From Salvelinus alpinus (taxonomy: Eukaryota; Chordata; Actinopteri; Salmoniformes; Salmonidae), in contig NC_092120.1 in NCBI RefSeq assembly GCF_045679555.1, positions 12,637,805 through 12,701,804 of the forward strand: 64,000 nt of DNA, in the 5' to 3' direction. This document shows, in pieces, positions 13,401 to 24,144 of the stretch. The position numbers and the translations under genes were made by a program. The notes beneath the pieces were generated by a model, which searched no databases, had not been told where the DNA came from, and saw only the letters and a list, made by a program, of their open reading frames with translations. Positions within the stretch are counted from its first letter, which is position 1; the number at the start of each line of letters is the position of its first letter.

Positions 13401-16400
13401 TTTCAAGTGGGAGTTAGGGACTAAACATGGTAGGGGAAGGAAGATTTCTCCCAGTTTTTGTTGTCAATACAATCTGGTTCAACTGTATTTTGCATCATAT
13501 AGTAGGCCTATGAACACTTTGGGATTAAATCCTTATTGTCAAACTCTGAATCATCATACAGTATGTTTGCATAGACAGACAGGTATTTCAACTCTTGTCA
13601 ACAGATGTAGTTAGGCGTGCTTGGTGAAAGTAAAACACAACTCTAGATTTCTTACGTACTTACATTATTATCATTATTATATTTACTCCCCTCGCACTAG
13701 CTCTTAAATGATTTAAAATATTAACATGAAACTTCCAAATGTGCAGACTGCACCAACTTAGATTGCTTGAAAAACGTTTTGATAGCATTTAACTCACCAA
13801 CAATAACTCCTGAACCGTACAGGCTAGACACCAAACCAACTTTCACATGTTCAGGCTATCCTACCAATCAATACAATTAATCAATCTTTTCTTCTACCCA
13901 CTTTTTCAACTATAACCAGTCACTACCATTTCTTTAACTTATTTTAAAAACATAAATACTTTTAAACAAGCTAGCAAGCACACACATTTTCTTCTGAGTA
14001 TGTACTTTTCTAGTTTAGATTGGATTTATCTATTCTAAACTATCAAACTATGAATCATCAAACTTTTTCACAAGATACGATTTAAGAATGCCGAGATTGG
14101 AAACCATCCCAAAAAATGCATGCTGAAGCATCACACCATAGTTACTATCTACCTTTAGAGTATACAGTCATGTGAGCCAGACAATATATCTAGTTGCTAT
14201 GTCCCTTGAGGACATGGCTGTCATCTGCATCTCATTTTGAAATCAAGACTGTACATTCCTGTCTAGATGGCAATCAATCTGAAGTTGTCTTTTCTATACA
14301 ATGGAGGGAGTGTAGGAGTCATTGAACATACCACATGACCTGGTGATAGTAGTACCGTTCTAATCAGCTCAGATTATCTCATAGTTGGTGAAAGGGTAGT
14401 GTTTCAGCAGCATATCATAAAATCTATCTGCAATCTAACAAGCGTTTCGCTACACCCACAGTAACATCTGCTAAATATGTGTATGTGACCAATAACATTT
14501 GATTTGAACTCTACACGGTCACACACCCACACTTTGCATGATGGCGATAGAAAATTGTCACACAATGATCCTTTGGTTGGGATTTTTTATTATTCAAATA
14601 TTACAGAAGTCATCCTACCTTCTCGTTCCTTGACATTGGTACCGTGCATAATTTGAGAACAGTGATAATTAAAATAAAGGTATGAATGGACTCTGACAAT
14701 CAACCATTTGAACACCATTTAAAAAACGTTGTCTCTCTCCTCTCTTTAGGTGCACATCCAGAACGCTGCCCTTGCCGGTGGGGTTGCCGTGGGAACTGCT
14801 GGTGAAATGATGCTCACTCCTTTCGGCTCCATGATTGTGGGCTTCCTGGCTGGAACCGTCTCTGTGCTGGGCTTCAAATTCCTCTCGGTAAGGCCAACCT
14901 GCCATTGGTAATACAGGATATAGGACAGAAGTGTATGGAAATTAAAATGTATTATCCTCCTGAGACCCAGCAATAAAACATATCTGTAAACAAAAATACA
15001 TTATATTACATAAGAAGTGTTTGGGGTGAAAAAAACTTTACAGAAAGAGAAAACAAATAACAAATATAGGTTTATTTATTTTCTATTGTATGTGCACTGT
15101 AGTGGACTTAATAAATCAGTTGATAGTAAATATGACCAATTTAACATTACAGTAAAAAAGTAGGTAAAAAAAACTACAGAGGACATAAATAAGCTCTTAT
15201 TTGAAAAATTATTGCACTGCTCTGAAAACTCAAACTATTCCCGCGATATTTACTTACTAAAAGCAATTGAATATAAAACTCACAAAAAATGATAATTACA
15301 CACACACTTACCTTTCCATAAAATGTGCTTATTGTGTTGGCAGCCATTTTAACAAACCTGGAAGAGAAAGTTATCCAGGTCACACTCCCACATGAGATAT
15401 CATTGAAAAGCCCAGAATGTCCTCTCAAAGGGTCTCAGTAGGATATGACCGTTAATGATGCCAACAGAACAAGAGTATCTATTTACAACATAAACAGCCA
15501 TGTTGAGAAACACATCCACTTATGTGTATATGGCACCCTTTGAAGGACATAAGGGTGCTAGGGTACATAGACATCACAAACACCCGCACTCATAGCACTG
15601 CCAACTTTCCACCCCTGTCCTCTCAGCCTATCCTGGAAGAAAAGCTGAAGATACAGGACACGTGTGGCGTCCACAACCTGCACGGCATGCCTGGAGTCCT
15701 GGGAGCCATCGTTGGAGCAGTTACTGCTGCTCTGGCAACTAAGGACGTCTATGGAGATGGGTTAGTCTGCCTTTTTTTGACAAGTTGGGAAAGTGGGCCC
15801 TCTCCTGGTTTTATGGTGAAGCTCCCCCTACTGCGCAACAGGCAGACGCCATCAAAGCGTGCATTCACACAACAGTTTAATTCAACACTCCCTGCTCTCT
15901 GTGTTGCAGGATGGCTGATGTGTTCCCTGACATCCACTCTGGTGATGTGGAGGCCTCGTTCCAGGGCGTACGACAGGCCATCTCCCTGGCCGTAACCCTG
16001 GGCATCGCCCTCCTGGGTGGTCTTATCACCGGTATGTAGAGGGACTAGCTAGAGGATAGGGGGGGTTTAAATATTACCAGTTTACAGAATGTTGTAAGCA
16101 CACATAGTCATTGCCTTGACTTGTTTGTTTCACAAATGCATGGTGATATTATAACTGTGCTCTTTTGTCCCTGTATATAGACCTATGCCTTGTGTCTGTG
16201 TGTAATTGTATCATATCCTTGTCATGCAATTTATATGTCCTTGTCTTGTAGGTTTTATTCTGAAGCTGCCAATTTATGGTGCTCCTCCTGACACCATCTG
16301 CTTTGAGGATGGCATCTACTGGGAGGTAAGTTTAGCTACTACACCCAGTCACTTTGTATGGATGAATGAACACACAGGACTCACAGCTTTGTACATAGTG

Positions 16401-16877
16401 TTTGTGTGAGAGTGCAGGGCCATTCAGGCCCATGAAGGGTTAAAGATTGCCAACGATGGCATGCAGTTGGGCCCAATGTTGTGCAATATGATATGTGGCC
16501 ACAAGGTGTCATGCTTGCATTTGATTACTGAACTCAAATAACTGCATTTCATCATAAGCAAAGCAGTCACCCTCGGGAACACCAGGTGGTGCCATTTCAC
16601 ATGGTCAATGCATGTATACTCCGTAATTGATCATCAGTAATTCTCTTGATAAAAAAAAGATACAGATTTAGGAATGTCTTGACATTAGCTAGGCAATAGG
16701 TATACATGCATTTTTAGGACTAGATAAGGTGAAAACGAGGTCTAAATAAATCACCACTACATATTTTTCTCACTACATATTTTTCTCTCTCTCTCTCAGC
16801 TGCCTGGTGAGGAGGGCTCACATGAGGAGTTGACCACTGTCAGAACACCAGACGAGGCAGAAAAGCTCAACGCATAA
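7288..16877 (+). CDS. rhbg: Rh family B glycoprotein (ammonia channel), ten coding exons
   Basis: Rh glycoproteins of the Amt/Mep/Rh family are trimeric membrane channels that pass NH3 (and possibly CO2); in fish, Rhbg is known from gill epithelium, usually basolateral. Joining 7288-7474, 11930-12116, 12287-12437, 12648-12795, 13067-13233, 14750-14887, 15627-15760, 15910-16031, 16252-16325 and 16800-16877 gives one open frame of 461 residues, the usual size. All nine introns are GT-AG and every codon phase matches. Hallmarks present: N-glycosylation sequon N48-G-S in the first extracellular loop, pore-gate phenylalanines F131 and F236, D178, and the twin pore histidines H186 ([12 protein letters not shown]) and H345 (NLHGMPG). 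The ESMINADFC and [10 protein letters not shown] blocks and the short acidic C-terminus fit Rhbg rather than Rhcg. No defect is visible. Confidence 0.95.
7475..11929 (+). other. rhbg intron 1 (4455 bp)
   Basis: The largest intron of the gene, GTGAGT to TTGTTCAG. It contains the TIR-bearing element at 8151-9013. Apart from that I see low-complexity purine-rich sequence near 9690-9960 and no additional exon. Confidence 0.85.
8151..9013. mobile_element. Non-autonomous DNA element with 21-bp inverted ends, in rhbg intron 1
   Basis: The left end reads GGGCAGAGTGGGGTAAGATGA and the right end, reverse-complemented, reads GGGGAGAGTGGAGTAAGTTGA, so 18 of 21 bases agree. TA dinucleotides flank both ends (8149-8150 and 9014-9015), consistent with a TA target duplication. 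A GTAAGTTGAGCC-like motif recurs inside near 8181, 8500, 8526, 8540 and 8815. No transposase is coded in the 863 bp. Confidence 0.7.
11930..12116 (+). CDS. rhbg: rhbg coding exon 2
   Basis: Codes residues 63-124 across split codons (phase 1 in, phase 2 out). It contains [16 protein letters not shown] and [12 protein letters not shown], the second and third membrane helices, which are very conserved in Rh proteins. Acceptor TTGTTCAG; donor GTAGGG. Confidence 0.93.
12287..12437 (+). CDS. rhbg: rhbg coding exon 3
   Basis: Codes residues 125-175. It begins with the Rh signature SMINADFC, which includes pore-gate F131, and carries [14 protein letters not shown]. It ends on a whole codon (Gly175) before donor GTGAGT. 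Reading through the donor gives a false longer frame. Confidence 0.93.
12648..12795 (+). CDS. rhbg: rhbg coding exon 4
   Basis: Codes residues 176-224 plus one base. It carries D178 and the first pore histidine H186 in [15 protein letters not shown]. Acceptor CATCTTTAG; donor GTAAGA. The first codon gives Ala176 where Val is usual in relatives. Confidence 0.93.
13067..13233 (+). CDS. rhbg: rhbg coding exon 5
   Basis: Codes residues 225-280. It contains [14 protein letters not shown] with the second pore-gate residue F236, and [14 protein letters not shown]. Acceptor TGCTCAG; donor GTGAGG after Asp-Met. Confidence 0.93.
13234..14749 (+). other. rhbg intron 5 (1516 bp)
   Basis: AT-rich intron, GTGAGG to CTCTTTAG. 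The stretch 14440-14510 (GCGTTTCGCTACACCCACAG, then ATGTGTATGTGACCAATAAC) resembles the 3' tail of a very common salmonid interspersed repeat. No other feature is seen. Confidence 0.7.
14750..14887 (+). CDS. rhbg: rhbg coding exon 6
   Basis: Codes residues 281-326: [20 protein letters not shown] and [15 protein letters not shown], the conserved helix lining the central pore. It starts and ends on whole codons. Confidence 0.93.
15627..15760 (+). CDS. rhbg: rhbg coding exon 7
   Basis: Codes residues 327-370 plus two bases. It includes [16 protein letters not shown] with the second pore histidine H345. Acceptor CCTCTCAG; donor GTTAGT at 15761. Confidence 0.93.
15910..16031 (+). CDS. rhbg: rhbg coding exon 8
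   Basis: Codes residues 371-411 plus one base. The variable loop [17 protein letters not shown] is followed by the last membrane helix [16 protein letters not shown]. Acceptor GTTGCAG; donor GTATGT. Confidence 0.93.
16252..16325 (+). CDS. rhbg: rhbg coding exon 9
   Basis: Codes residues 412-436: [18 protein letters not shown] and EDGIYWE, the start of the cytoplasmic tail. Acceptor CTTGTAG; donor GTAAGT. Confidence 0.92.
16800..16877 (+). CDS. rhbg: rhbg coding exon 10 (C-terminus and stop)
   Basis: Codes residues 437-461 ([14 protein letters not shown], then the acidic end EAEKLNA) and stop TAA. The acceptor follows a long CT tract ending CTCTCAG. The acidic tail matches fish Rhbg. Confidence 0.9.
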   Translation: MPGEEGSHEELTTVRTPDEAEKLNA

Positions 16878-17955
16878 CACATACACACACACTTGAGATC
16901 CACACATAGTAGATTGTACAACCAGGATGTGGCAGCACATGGTGCTTGTGTATGTCTGCCATTTTTCAATGTGCCAATACCATATCTGATTCACTAGTAT
17001 GGTGGTAGTGTGTGTTCAAACACTCCAGACCATCAGCAGAAGTGTCTTTCACTCTCAGAAGAAAACAATCTCAAGGTAACCCATAATGTGTTTATACCAG
17101 ACAGAAGCATGCTATCCTCCAAGCAGCATAGGCCATGGACAGTCCATTGCAATATACCTCGTACCAGCTGCATTATGTTATGGTTCTAGATGATGCTATG
17201 AAACTACAGTATATGACAGAGCTGTAGACTTGAATCATGGTCTGAGAATTTGGATATGACTAGTGAAACCTGTTTGATGATACAAAAACAATGGATTAAG
17301 CAACTTTTTAATTGAGTGTTTTTGAGATCTTTTTGGCTTCTCCGCTCTTCTAAGAGATGTTACATGCACCAATGTTAAGGGAATTACACTTTTAGCCACT
17401 TTTAATCATCCGATTGACTAAGGGAAAGACAAATTCGCAGTAGGCCTATGTGTTGTAAATTCTATATTAAAACCAAAGAAAATTGTACCTCGCATGTGAT
17501 TAATGTTAATCGCGGATGTTTTCATGAATAGACAATCACTTTTATAGGTGCATGTCCATCACTAAAAATGAAAAGTATTCCAAACTAAAGCTATGCATAG
17601 ATAGTTAAAGTAGAGTTTTGACTATTGAATATTCTCTCTGGGTCGGGATTCTCCTTTTGTTCTATTTCTATACTATGCAATGTATTGGTTCTAGAGTAGA
17701 GTTGCTATTGTACAATTATGTACAGTTGTGTATTGTACATAAATGTTTAGACAACATAAAATGTGATATAATTGAAACGACTACCTTCACCACTACAGAC
17801 AAACAAAACATTGAATCAAATGGATTATTTGCTACAGAGGGGGGGGGGGGGGGGTGCCCAGACTTTGTTACACTGGATTGCTGTGAATTTAAATGATAAT
17901 TGAATAATACCTGTAGCATATTTTTGGCGGAAATAAATCTTTCAAATGTGATATA
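16878..17955 (+). other. rhbg 3' UTR with poly(A) signal
   Basis: The sequence after the stop runs about 1.05 kb to a canonical AATAAA at 17932-17937. It contains a run of 15-16 G at 17839-17854. The cleavage site is inferred about 15-25 bases after the signal, just before an AT-repeat stretch. Confidence 0.7.
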
Positions 17956-20900
17956 TATATATATTTTTTTTTACATTTTATTATTTTATCTTGTTCATTG
18001 GACATTTTGAGTAGTTTTGTCTGAAACGTTCCTTTAATCTGTTCCTGAATATTTAATTGAGCCCGTAAATACCTCAGAGTTAATGCCCGAAATCCAAAGT
18101 TTTTTTTTCATATACCACATGACTAACACTTTCTGGGATCAAACAGCCTAAGGAAGCAGGTGTGTTCGGTTGCATTTAGACAGGCAGCCATATTCAATTT
18201 TAATCAATCAGATGAGCTGAAAAAGAGCTGTTGTGAAAAGATCTAATTCGTCAAAAGACCAACTAGTGGAAAATATAGCCTCGTTAGAAGTTCCCGGAGC
18301 CAGTTCATGTTCGTGCGAGGGGAAAAAAAGGTTCCTGCAATGACATTTAGGGGTTCCTCCGATTGCATCACCGATTGCATCAACTCCTACTCCAGTGATG
18401 GTTTAAAAAAAAGTGAAACACTTGTGATTGGTCCATGTTTTTTAAGTAATATTTCTAAATATATATATATATTTTTTTAAGTATATATATATATTATAAA
18501 TAAATTCATTAGTTATTCTTTAAATGCTCATAAAAGTGTGGTGAATGTGTACATTTTCCTGTTTCAAAAACAAGCTGTTCAGTTACCACTCTGCCCCTCA
18601 GTGACTGCCAGCAGCAGAAGCTTTGCCTCTGTGGGCGCATAGGCCATGCGAACACTGCTTGGATTGTTTTTCCAGCTATTTTCTATGAGGGAGAACTGCC
18701 CCAATGAAATCACAGCATTTCATAACATAAATTATAACAGCATAAAGTGAATGTACCATCCTGGGGTGCTCAAATGTGAGTCCGTTCAGTCAGAACTTGT
18801 GAGTCTGCTCTAGTCTCCATCCCAATGAGTCTCTGACGCCAGATTGCTTACTCCCGCACGTGAGACTAGATGACAGATGACGCTAAAGCAAAAAGGCAAG
18901 CTGTAAATTAATAATCATAATGGTCATGGGAGCCTGGAACCTGATAAACTACATCCAGCGAGTCAAAGAACAGAGGCCGAGGGATACACAAGCTAGAACC
19001 AAAGATGTTTATAACTAACCCAAGATAGACCACAGGCTGTCATTTCCAATGGGAACAAATGAACAATAGTGGGCAGAACAAGCAAGGAGGGGGGCAGAGC
19101 CAAGCACCAGCTAGCAAGATCCTATTGGCGTGTTTTAGCATGTATTTGCATATTTTCATTAGGAAAACGCCTACTCTGAAGTGCCGGTGTGCAATAACTA
19201 AATTTGCCCTCGTACTTCTTCTAAACAATGCAATTTTCGGAAACTTTGGAAAGGGGTAAAGTACACAAAATGTAGTCCACTCTGCTCATAACAGTTTCTA
19301 GCTTTGGGAACAGAAAACTGTATTGAGATCAAATCTTTCATCGATGAGAACATTTGCAGAATGTAGGCCAAAATGAATCTTGTTCCATCTTCTCCCACTG
19401 CCAGCCACTGGGCTTCCTCTCACCACCATATGCGGTAGTGAGTGGAAACGCCAAGCGGATGCTTCATATTTATACATCCGGTGAAATATCCGTCTCATTG
19501 TTTTATCTGTGCTAGAACATTTTCATTGCAGATCTAGTAGGACAAAAAAGCATGGACAATTTTGTTTCGCCCCGTGTTGTACATCAAGTTCTAATGTAGG
19601 TGACATGTTGTGTGGACTAAAACAGCATAAAACCGGGTGCATCACAAAGCATAATCAAATTAATTAGCCAGTTACAGTAATTTTTAGCTAGTTGGTACCT
19701 TGCTAGCTAATTAGCTCCCATGCCAATTTCAAGTCTTTCTAAACTAATATCTGACTAACTCGGAAAAAGTTATTTCAGAAGGAAAGTTTACTGACTAGCG
19801 CATCATGCTTTGTGACATTATGTTAGCTAGCTATCCCCAATAAGATCATGTTTTCACTTATTGCGTCTGCATGCTTGTTGCGTTCTCCCTGGTTTCCACT
19901 AGTTATCACAGCCACAAAGTCAAAATTGGCTACATTGTTCATGAAAAAAAAAATGCATTTAAGATTGGGCATAAGGTTGGCAGTCTGGTTAATGTTAGGG
20001 GTAAGGTAAGGTTTAAAATCAAATTTTAAGAAGATAAATTGTAGAAATAGGCAGACTTTATGAATTTCTAGCTGTGGTAACAAGTGACGACCATTCACCC
20101 TATGGTGCTTGTTCTAAATAGTATAATCTGTTAAAAACAGTGGCAGCGTGTGCAGCAGTGGTCACTCGGTTTTTGACATGCAAAAGTGAAGTAGGTGTAT
20201 TTATGCTGTTCAAATGCAGAGATAATTTTCCTTTACTGACATGCTACAGGGGGGAAATGACAACACGCAATTAGAACTCACTAGAATTATGAACAACACT
20301 AAACACTCCCACAAATAATAAGCAGGGGAAAATTCCCAAAGGAGAATGTGAAATTTTGAGGACTCTATTAACTCATTATGTTCTACTTTAGATTGGGGTC
20401 GAGGGGGTCTGACATCAGTAGAGCGCAATAGGAGGCCTTAGCTGGCTAGGACCCCTAACCTCCAAAGGGCCCTGAGGGTCTCAATATCATTCCCACTACC
20501 TGGTAGCCATTGGGCAGAGGCCATGATAATCTTACCCCAATACTCTCACTCTGTCCAAATGCCTGCAATTAACATGTTGGCAAATTATTGTATTGTTATT
20601 GTAATATTATTGTTAAAACTTAAGTTTGTTTCTCTTATCTGTATTTTCCCTCTATATGTGTATTGATTATCCTATTTTAAGCTCTCCATAATCCATCAGT
20701 TTAAGTGATATTGATCCAGATTTTGAGTGGAATATTTTGGTGATAAAAATCAAAATCATTACAGATCATATCTGCATTGGCAATTGAATGTGAACCTTTG
20801 AATGTGGTCTTTGATGAAATGTCATCATACTTGATTTGCATGTGCATATGCAATTATTTTTCCAAAGGTATTACTAACCATGTTTCTAGAAACGGTGGAA

Positions 20901-21601
20901 AATGAAATAGTTAGGCTCCCATAATCATAATCATCATAATTACTTTCTACATTTGAATCGGCACAATAAAGCTCAATTAGTACTTCACCATTAGCGCCTA
21001 TTCAGTAAACAGCTGTCCACCTGTCCCCTCCTTTCTGGGACAAGACCATGGTGCCTGTTTATGTAGAGGCACCCTCACCAAATATGGGGCTACATGTGAA
21101 GAATTAGGGACAGTGCTGCTGAACCAAAGCCCAAGTGGGCTGTATGTCACAGTCAGGGTGTGTAATTCCCTGCAGACAAATAAATCATGCAGTTGGTAGG
21201 GTGTCCAATCAAAACGCATCTTTTGACCAATGACTAAAATAATATATTAATTGTTTATATAATCTTCAAAGAAAACCAATAGTCCAAACCTCATGACAAG
21301 GAAACGAAACATAAAACGGATTTAACTTCTTTAGGAAAACAGCCCCAATGTTGGAAACAAACATCATTATGTTGTCATCCAGAGTCACATTTATTTATTT
21401 CCAAGCTATAGCACACAATATTTTACATACAGCAGGTTTTTAAAGGACCAAAGAGTCTGCTTTATGTAAGATTGATATAGATTTTGAGACATGACATGTA
21501 GTATTTTCATATTTTAGTATATGCTTTTCATATTAATTTGAAATTCCTCACAAAAACAAGCGTATCTCTGTGAAATGTCAACGGAGCACTGAGCATATAG
21601 G
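17956..21601. other. Intergenic, no gene seen
   Basis: AT-rich sequence with short AT dinucleotide runs near 18460-18495. I find no coding region, RNA gene or complete mobile element that I can support here. Confidence 0.5.
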
Positions 21602-21717
21602 CAGTGGTGTAAAGTACTTAAGTAAAAAATTCTTTAAAGTATTAAGTAGTTTTTGGGGGGTATCTGTACTTAACTTTTACTCAAGTATGACAACTGGGTA
21701 CTCCCCCCCCCCCACTG
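21602..21717. mobile_element. Short MITE, strongly deleted copy of a hAT-like fish element
   Basis: The left end is CAGTGGTGTAAAGTACTTAAG and the right end TTTACTCAAGTATGACAACTGG, then ...CCCACTG. These are the two ends of a common fish repeat, joined after loss of nearly all the interior. CAGTGG and CCACTG form the inverted ends. The right half of another copy is at 25681-25864. Confidence 0.7.
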
Positions 21718-21749
21718 CTATAGGTCTTTCAAGCATTTTTTTTTCAAAG

Positions 21750-21848
21750 CCTTTTACATTTATGTCATGCTAATTTTGCAAATTGCAATCCACAGAAACA
21801 ACTTTGAAGACAACGACCACAAAATGTAAAATCCTCAAAAGTTATGAA
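21750..21848 (+). repeat. Direct repeat, copy 1 (partner at 25943-26042)
   Basis: About 95 bases starting CTTTTACATTTATGTCATGC are nearly identical to the sequence at 25943-26042. Both copies lie just right of the end of the same MITE family, so a unit of MITE plus flank was duplicated, with about 4 kb of repeats now between the copies. Confidence 0.8.
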
Positions 21849-22214
21849 AACCTGCACCGCTATGTCAATATACTGTAGCTCAGTCTTATTATTGGATGTT
21901 TTAGGTTACGAAATCCAACTTTTTGGATATAATGCTAATGATATGTTAAAGACCCAACTGAACAATTCATAACATGAATAATCATATTTGGCTTGGGAAA
22001 ATGTATTTAATAACATAAGGAAGTGAAATTTCCTCACCAAAGTGCCTTTTCACCCAGTCTGGGCAGAGTAGATGGACACCCTAAAGTAAATGCAAAGGAA
22101 GTTGTGATACTGTGTAAGGTTTGCTCAGTTCATAATTTACTGTTTTAAATATTACTTGAATAATCTTAATCTTTTTCTCTCTTTAAAAAAAACTACTTCT
22201 TACAGTGTGTATAG

Positions 22215-22400
22215 TTCCCTTCACCTACAATGAGAATAGAGGTGAATCCCTTTGCCAATGAGAGACACATCCAGCTCTTCCTGGATGGAGAGGAGCTACT
22301 AACTGATGAGCTGGAGGGCATCTCTATGGGATTTTTTAAAAGATTGATCATTAGCAAGGTTTCAGTCATTCAAGCTTTGTCAGAACCATCTGGGCGGTAG
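22215..22400 (+). other. Unassigned coding-like island
   Basis: A 57-codon frame starting ATG at 22230 has protein-like composition up to about 22330 (MRIEVNPFANERHIQLFLDG, then EELLTDELEGIS). A tract of pyrimidines and TTACAG precedes it at 22165-22204, and an in-frame stop is at 22212. The ATG has A at -3. No strong splice donor follows; a weak one is near 22358. It could be a first coding exon, a relic exon or chance. I do not recognise the protein. Confidence 0.3.
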
Positions 22401-22421
22401 CGCCAAAGACAGCAGTAAGTC

Positions 22422-22605
22422 TAGTGCTGGACTTGGGCAGGAACTCACCGGAGCTGAGTACTGGCACCTCCATTGTTTTACAGCTTGAGTTCCTGCACCT
22501 CTTATAGAATCCTTCAAAGTATTGGGGAGTTATTGCACCTAAATATAAACATTATCTGCACACAAAATTAGTACCGGCACCTATTTCAGTCCAAGTCAAG
22601 CACTG
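22422..22605. mobile_element. hAT-type MITE with 8-bp target duplication
   Basis: The ends are inverted (TAGTGCTGGACTTGG on the left against CAGTGCTTGACTTGG on the reversed right end). An exact 8-bp duplication AGTAAGTC lies at 22414-22421 and 22606-22613. The 184-bp body has no coding capacity and has GTACCGGCACC-like internal inverted segments. Confidence 0.85.
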
Positions 22606-22984
22606 AGTAAGTCTCCATAAGCCTGGTGGCCTATAGAAGGAGTGAGCTGCTGTGTGTTTGGTGCTTATAAATAGACTGTATAAGTTTAGGTGGGGGGGTG
22701 AAGAGGTTTGGACACTTGAATGAATGGGAAACTACCTTGGTGCTCTAGGAGTACTTATAGTAATTCACTTGAATTTCCTCCCAGAAAAAGGCTAACAGTG
22801 TGAATGGGAATTCAACAATAGTACATTCAGTTTTCATTTCTGTCCCACCATATAACTCAGAGATTGAGTTAATAGTCACATGTACCGGGTTGTAGGTGTG
22901 ATTGCAGGGTACAGTGGAAATCGTACATGCTGACTACACTGCTCGCGTTACGTGCTCAATGTTGCAAAATAAATGTACACATAC

Positions 22985-23470
22985 ATGTTATTCAATCATT
23001 TAATTCAAACTTGGTTCCATTTTTGACGCGTTACACGCTGGAAGTCCTGCCTCTCCAATCTCCTCATTGGTTTTTAGGAGCATATATCCACATGGGTGAT
23101 TGAAAGATGAACTGAGGTCCACACTCCAGTCCAGTTGGTGGTAATACACCTTAAAGTTGGTTGCCAACCGCTATATAAAGTCCACAGAAGAAGAAGACTG
23201 AAGGAGGAGAGATTAATAGAAACTAACTAGGTTTCGCCTTTTATCTGTGGAGTAGAGAACACACAATTTTGTGTAACTCAAAATGGGTAAAAATTCTACA
23301 AACATCCAGAAAAGGTCCTTGTGCATTTCAGTTAAAATAACAACCCAATGTTTATATCCCAGGACAAATTACAGTAGCTAGCTGTATGGCTAGTTAAATG
23401 GCCATGAATGTGTCACGTGTTTCCACCTGTCCCCAAATTAATATAGTTGGTTCATTTTTTTAAAATTATT
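22985..23470 (+). repeat. Probable interspersed repeat sequence
   Basis: Segments such as GGTTGCCAACCGCTATATAA, TAACAACCCAATGTTTATAT and CTGTCCCCAAATTAATATAG look familiar as dispersed salmonid repeat sequence. Ends are not clear. It runs into the LINE fragment that follows. Confidence 0.4.
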
Positions 23471-23855
23471 TCAACCTGCGTGTACTGAGGAATTTGAAGT
23501 TATTGACTTGTCTCCACGGTGGTTGTTGGTAATCATGCCCACTACTGTCTTGTCGTCAGCGAACTTGATGATGGAGTTGGAACTGTGTGAGGCCACACAT
23601 TCATGGGTATACAGGGAATACAGGAGGGGACTGAGGACGCACCCTTGTTGGGCCCCCGTGTTGAGAATCAGTGTCGAGGAGGTAATGTTGCCTACCTTCA
23701 CCATCTGGGGGTCCAGGACACAGTTGCAAAGGGAGGAGTTCAGACGCAGGGCGTGAGCTTTATAATGAGCTTATAGGGCACTATGGTATTGAAGGCCGAG
23801 CTGTTGTCAATGAACAGCATCCTCACATATGCATTCCTTTTGTCCAGGTTGTAAT
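23471..23855 (-). pseudogene. Non-LTR reverse transcriptase fragment (CR1/Rex-like)
   Basis: The minus strand encodes an RT fragment with the blocks GAQQGCVLSPLLYSLYTHEC and IIKFADDKTVVG, where FADD is the catalytic motif. The normal GxPQG motif reads GAQQG. Upstream minus-strand sequence to about 23855 continues the same domain with small disruptions. The element is truncated on both sides and is probably a dead-on-arrival 5'-truncated copy. Confidence 0.75.
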
Positions 23856-24144
23856 GAATACTCAGGGAGAAAACGGTGTAGATTCACGAGCAGAGCGCGG
23901 CAGGTGTTTATTTTGCCATCGCAGAAGGCAGGAATCGTGGTCGCAGGCAATGGTCATACACAGGTAGGCAAACAGGCAGGTGACTCAAAACTAGGAGTGA
24001 AGGCTATAACTGGTTCTCACAAACGAGCTAGGAAAAGGCTTAGTAGAGTCAAAATGAACAATACCTCACAAAGGCACAAACAGAATGAACTGAACTAAAT
24101 AAGGAGCTGATGAGACCAGGTGAGTAGCTAACACAGGTGAAATC
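23856..24144 (-). repeat. LTR-like host sequence split by the next element
   Basis: This GC-moderate sequence (CACGAGCAGAGCGCGGCAGG and on) continues on the other side of the inserted LTR element at 25009-25150 (AATGAAAGACAGGGCTACAT). The target duplication AAATC marks the break. It resembles part of another LTR retrotransposon but its ends are not visible to me. Confidence 0.4.

Noticed and set aside
7288-16877. Alternative assignment of the Rh gene as rhcg
   Set aside because: The ESMINADFC block, the IHVGIE-type loop, the SPVQLLV segment and the short acidic tail agree with Rhbg; Rhcg has a different loop and tail.
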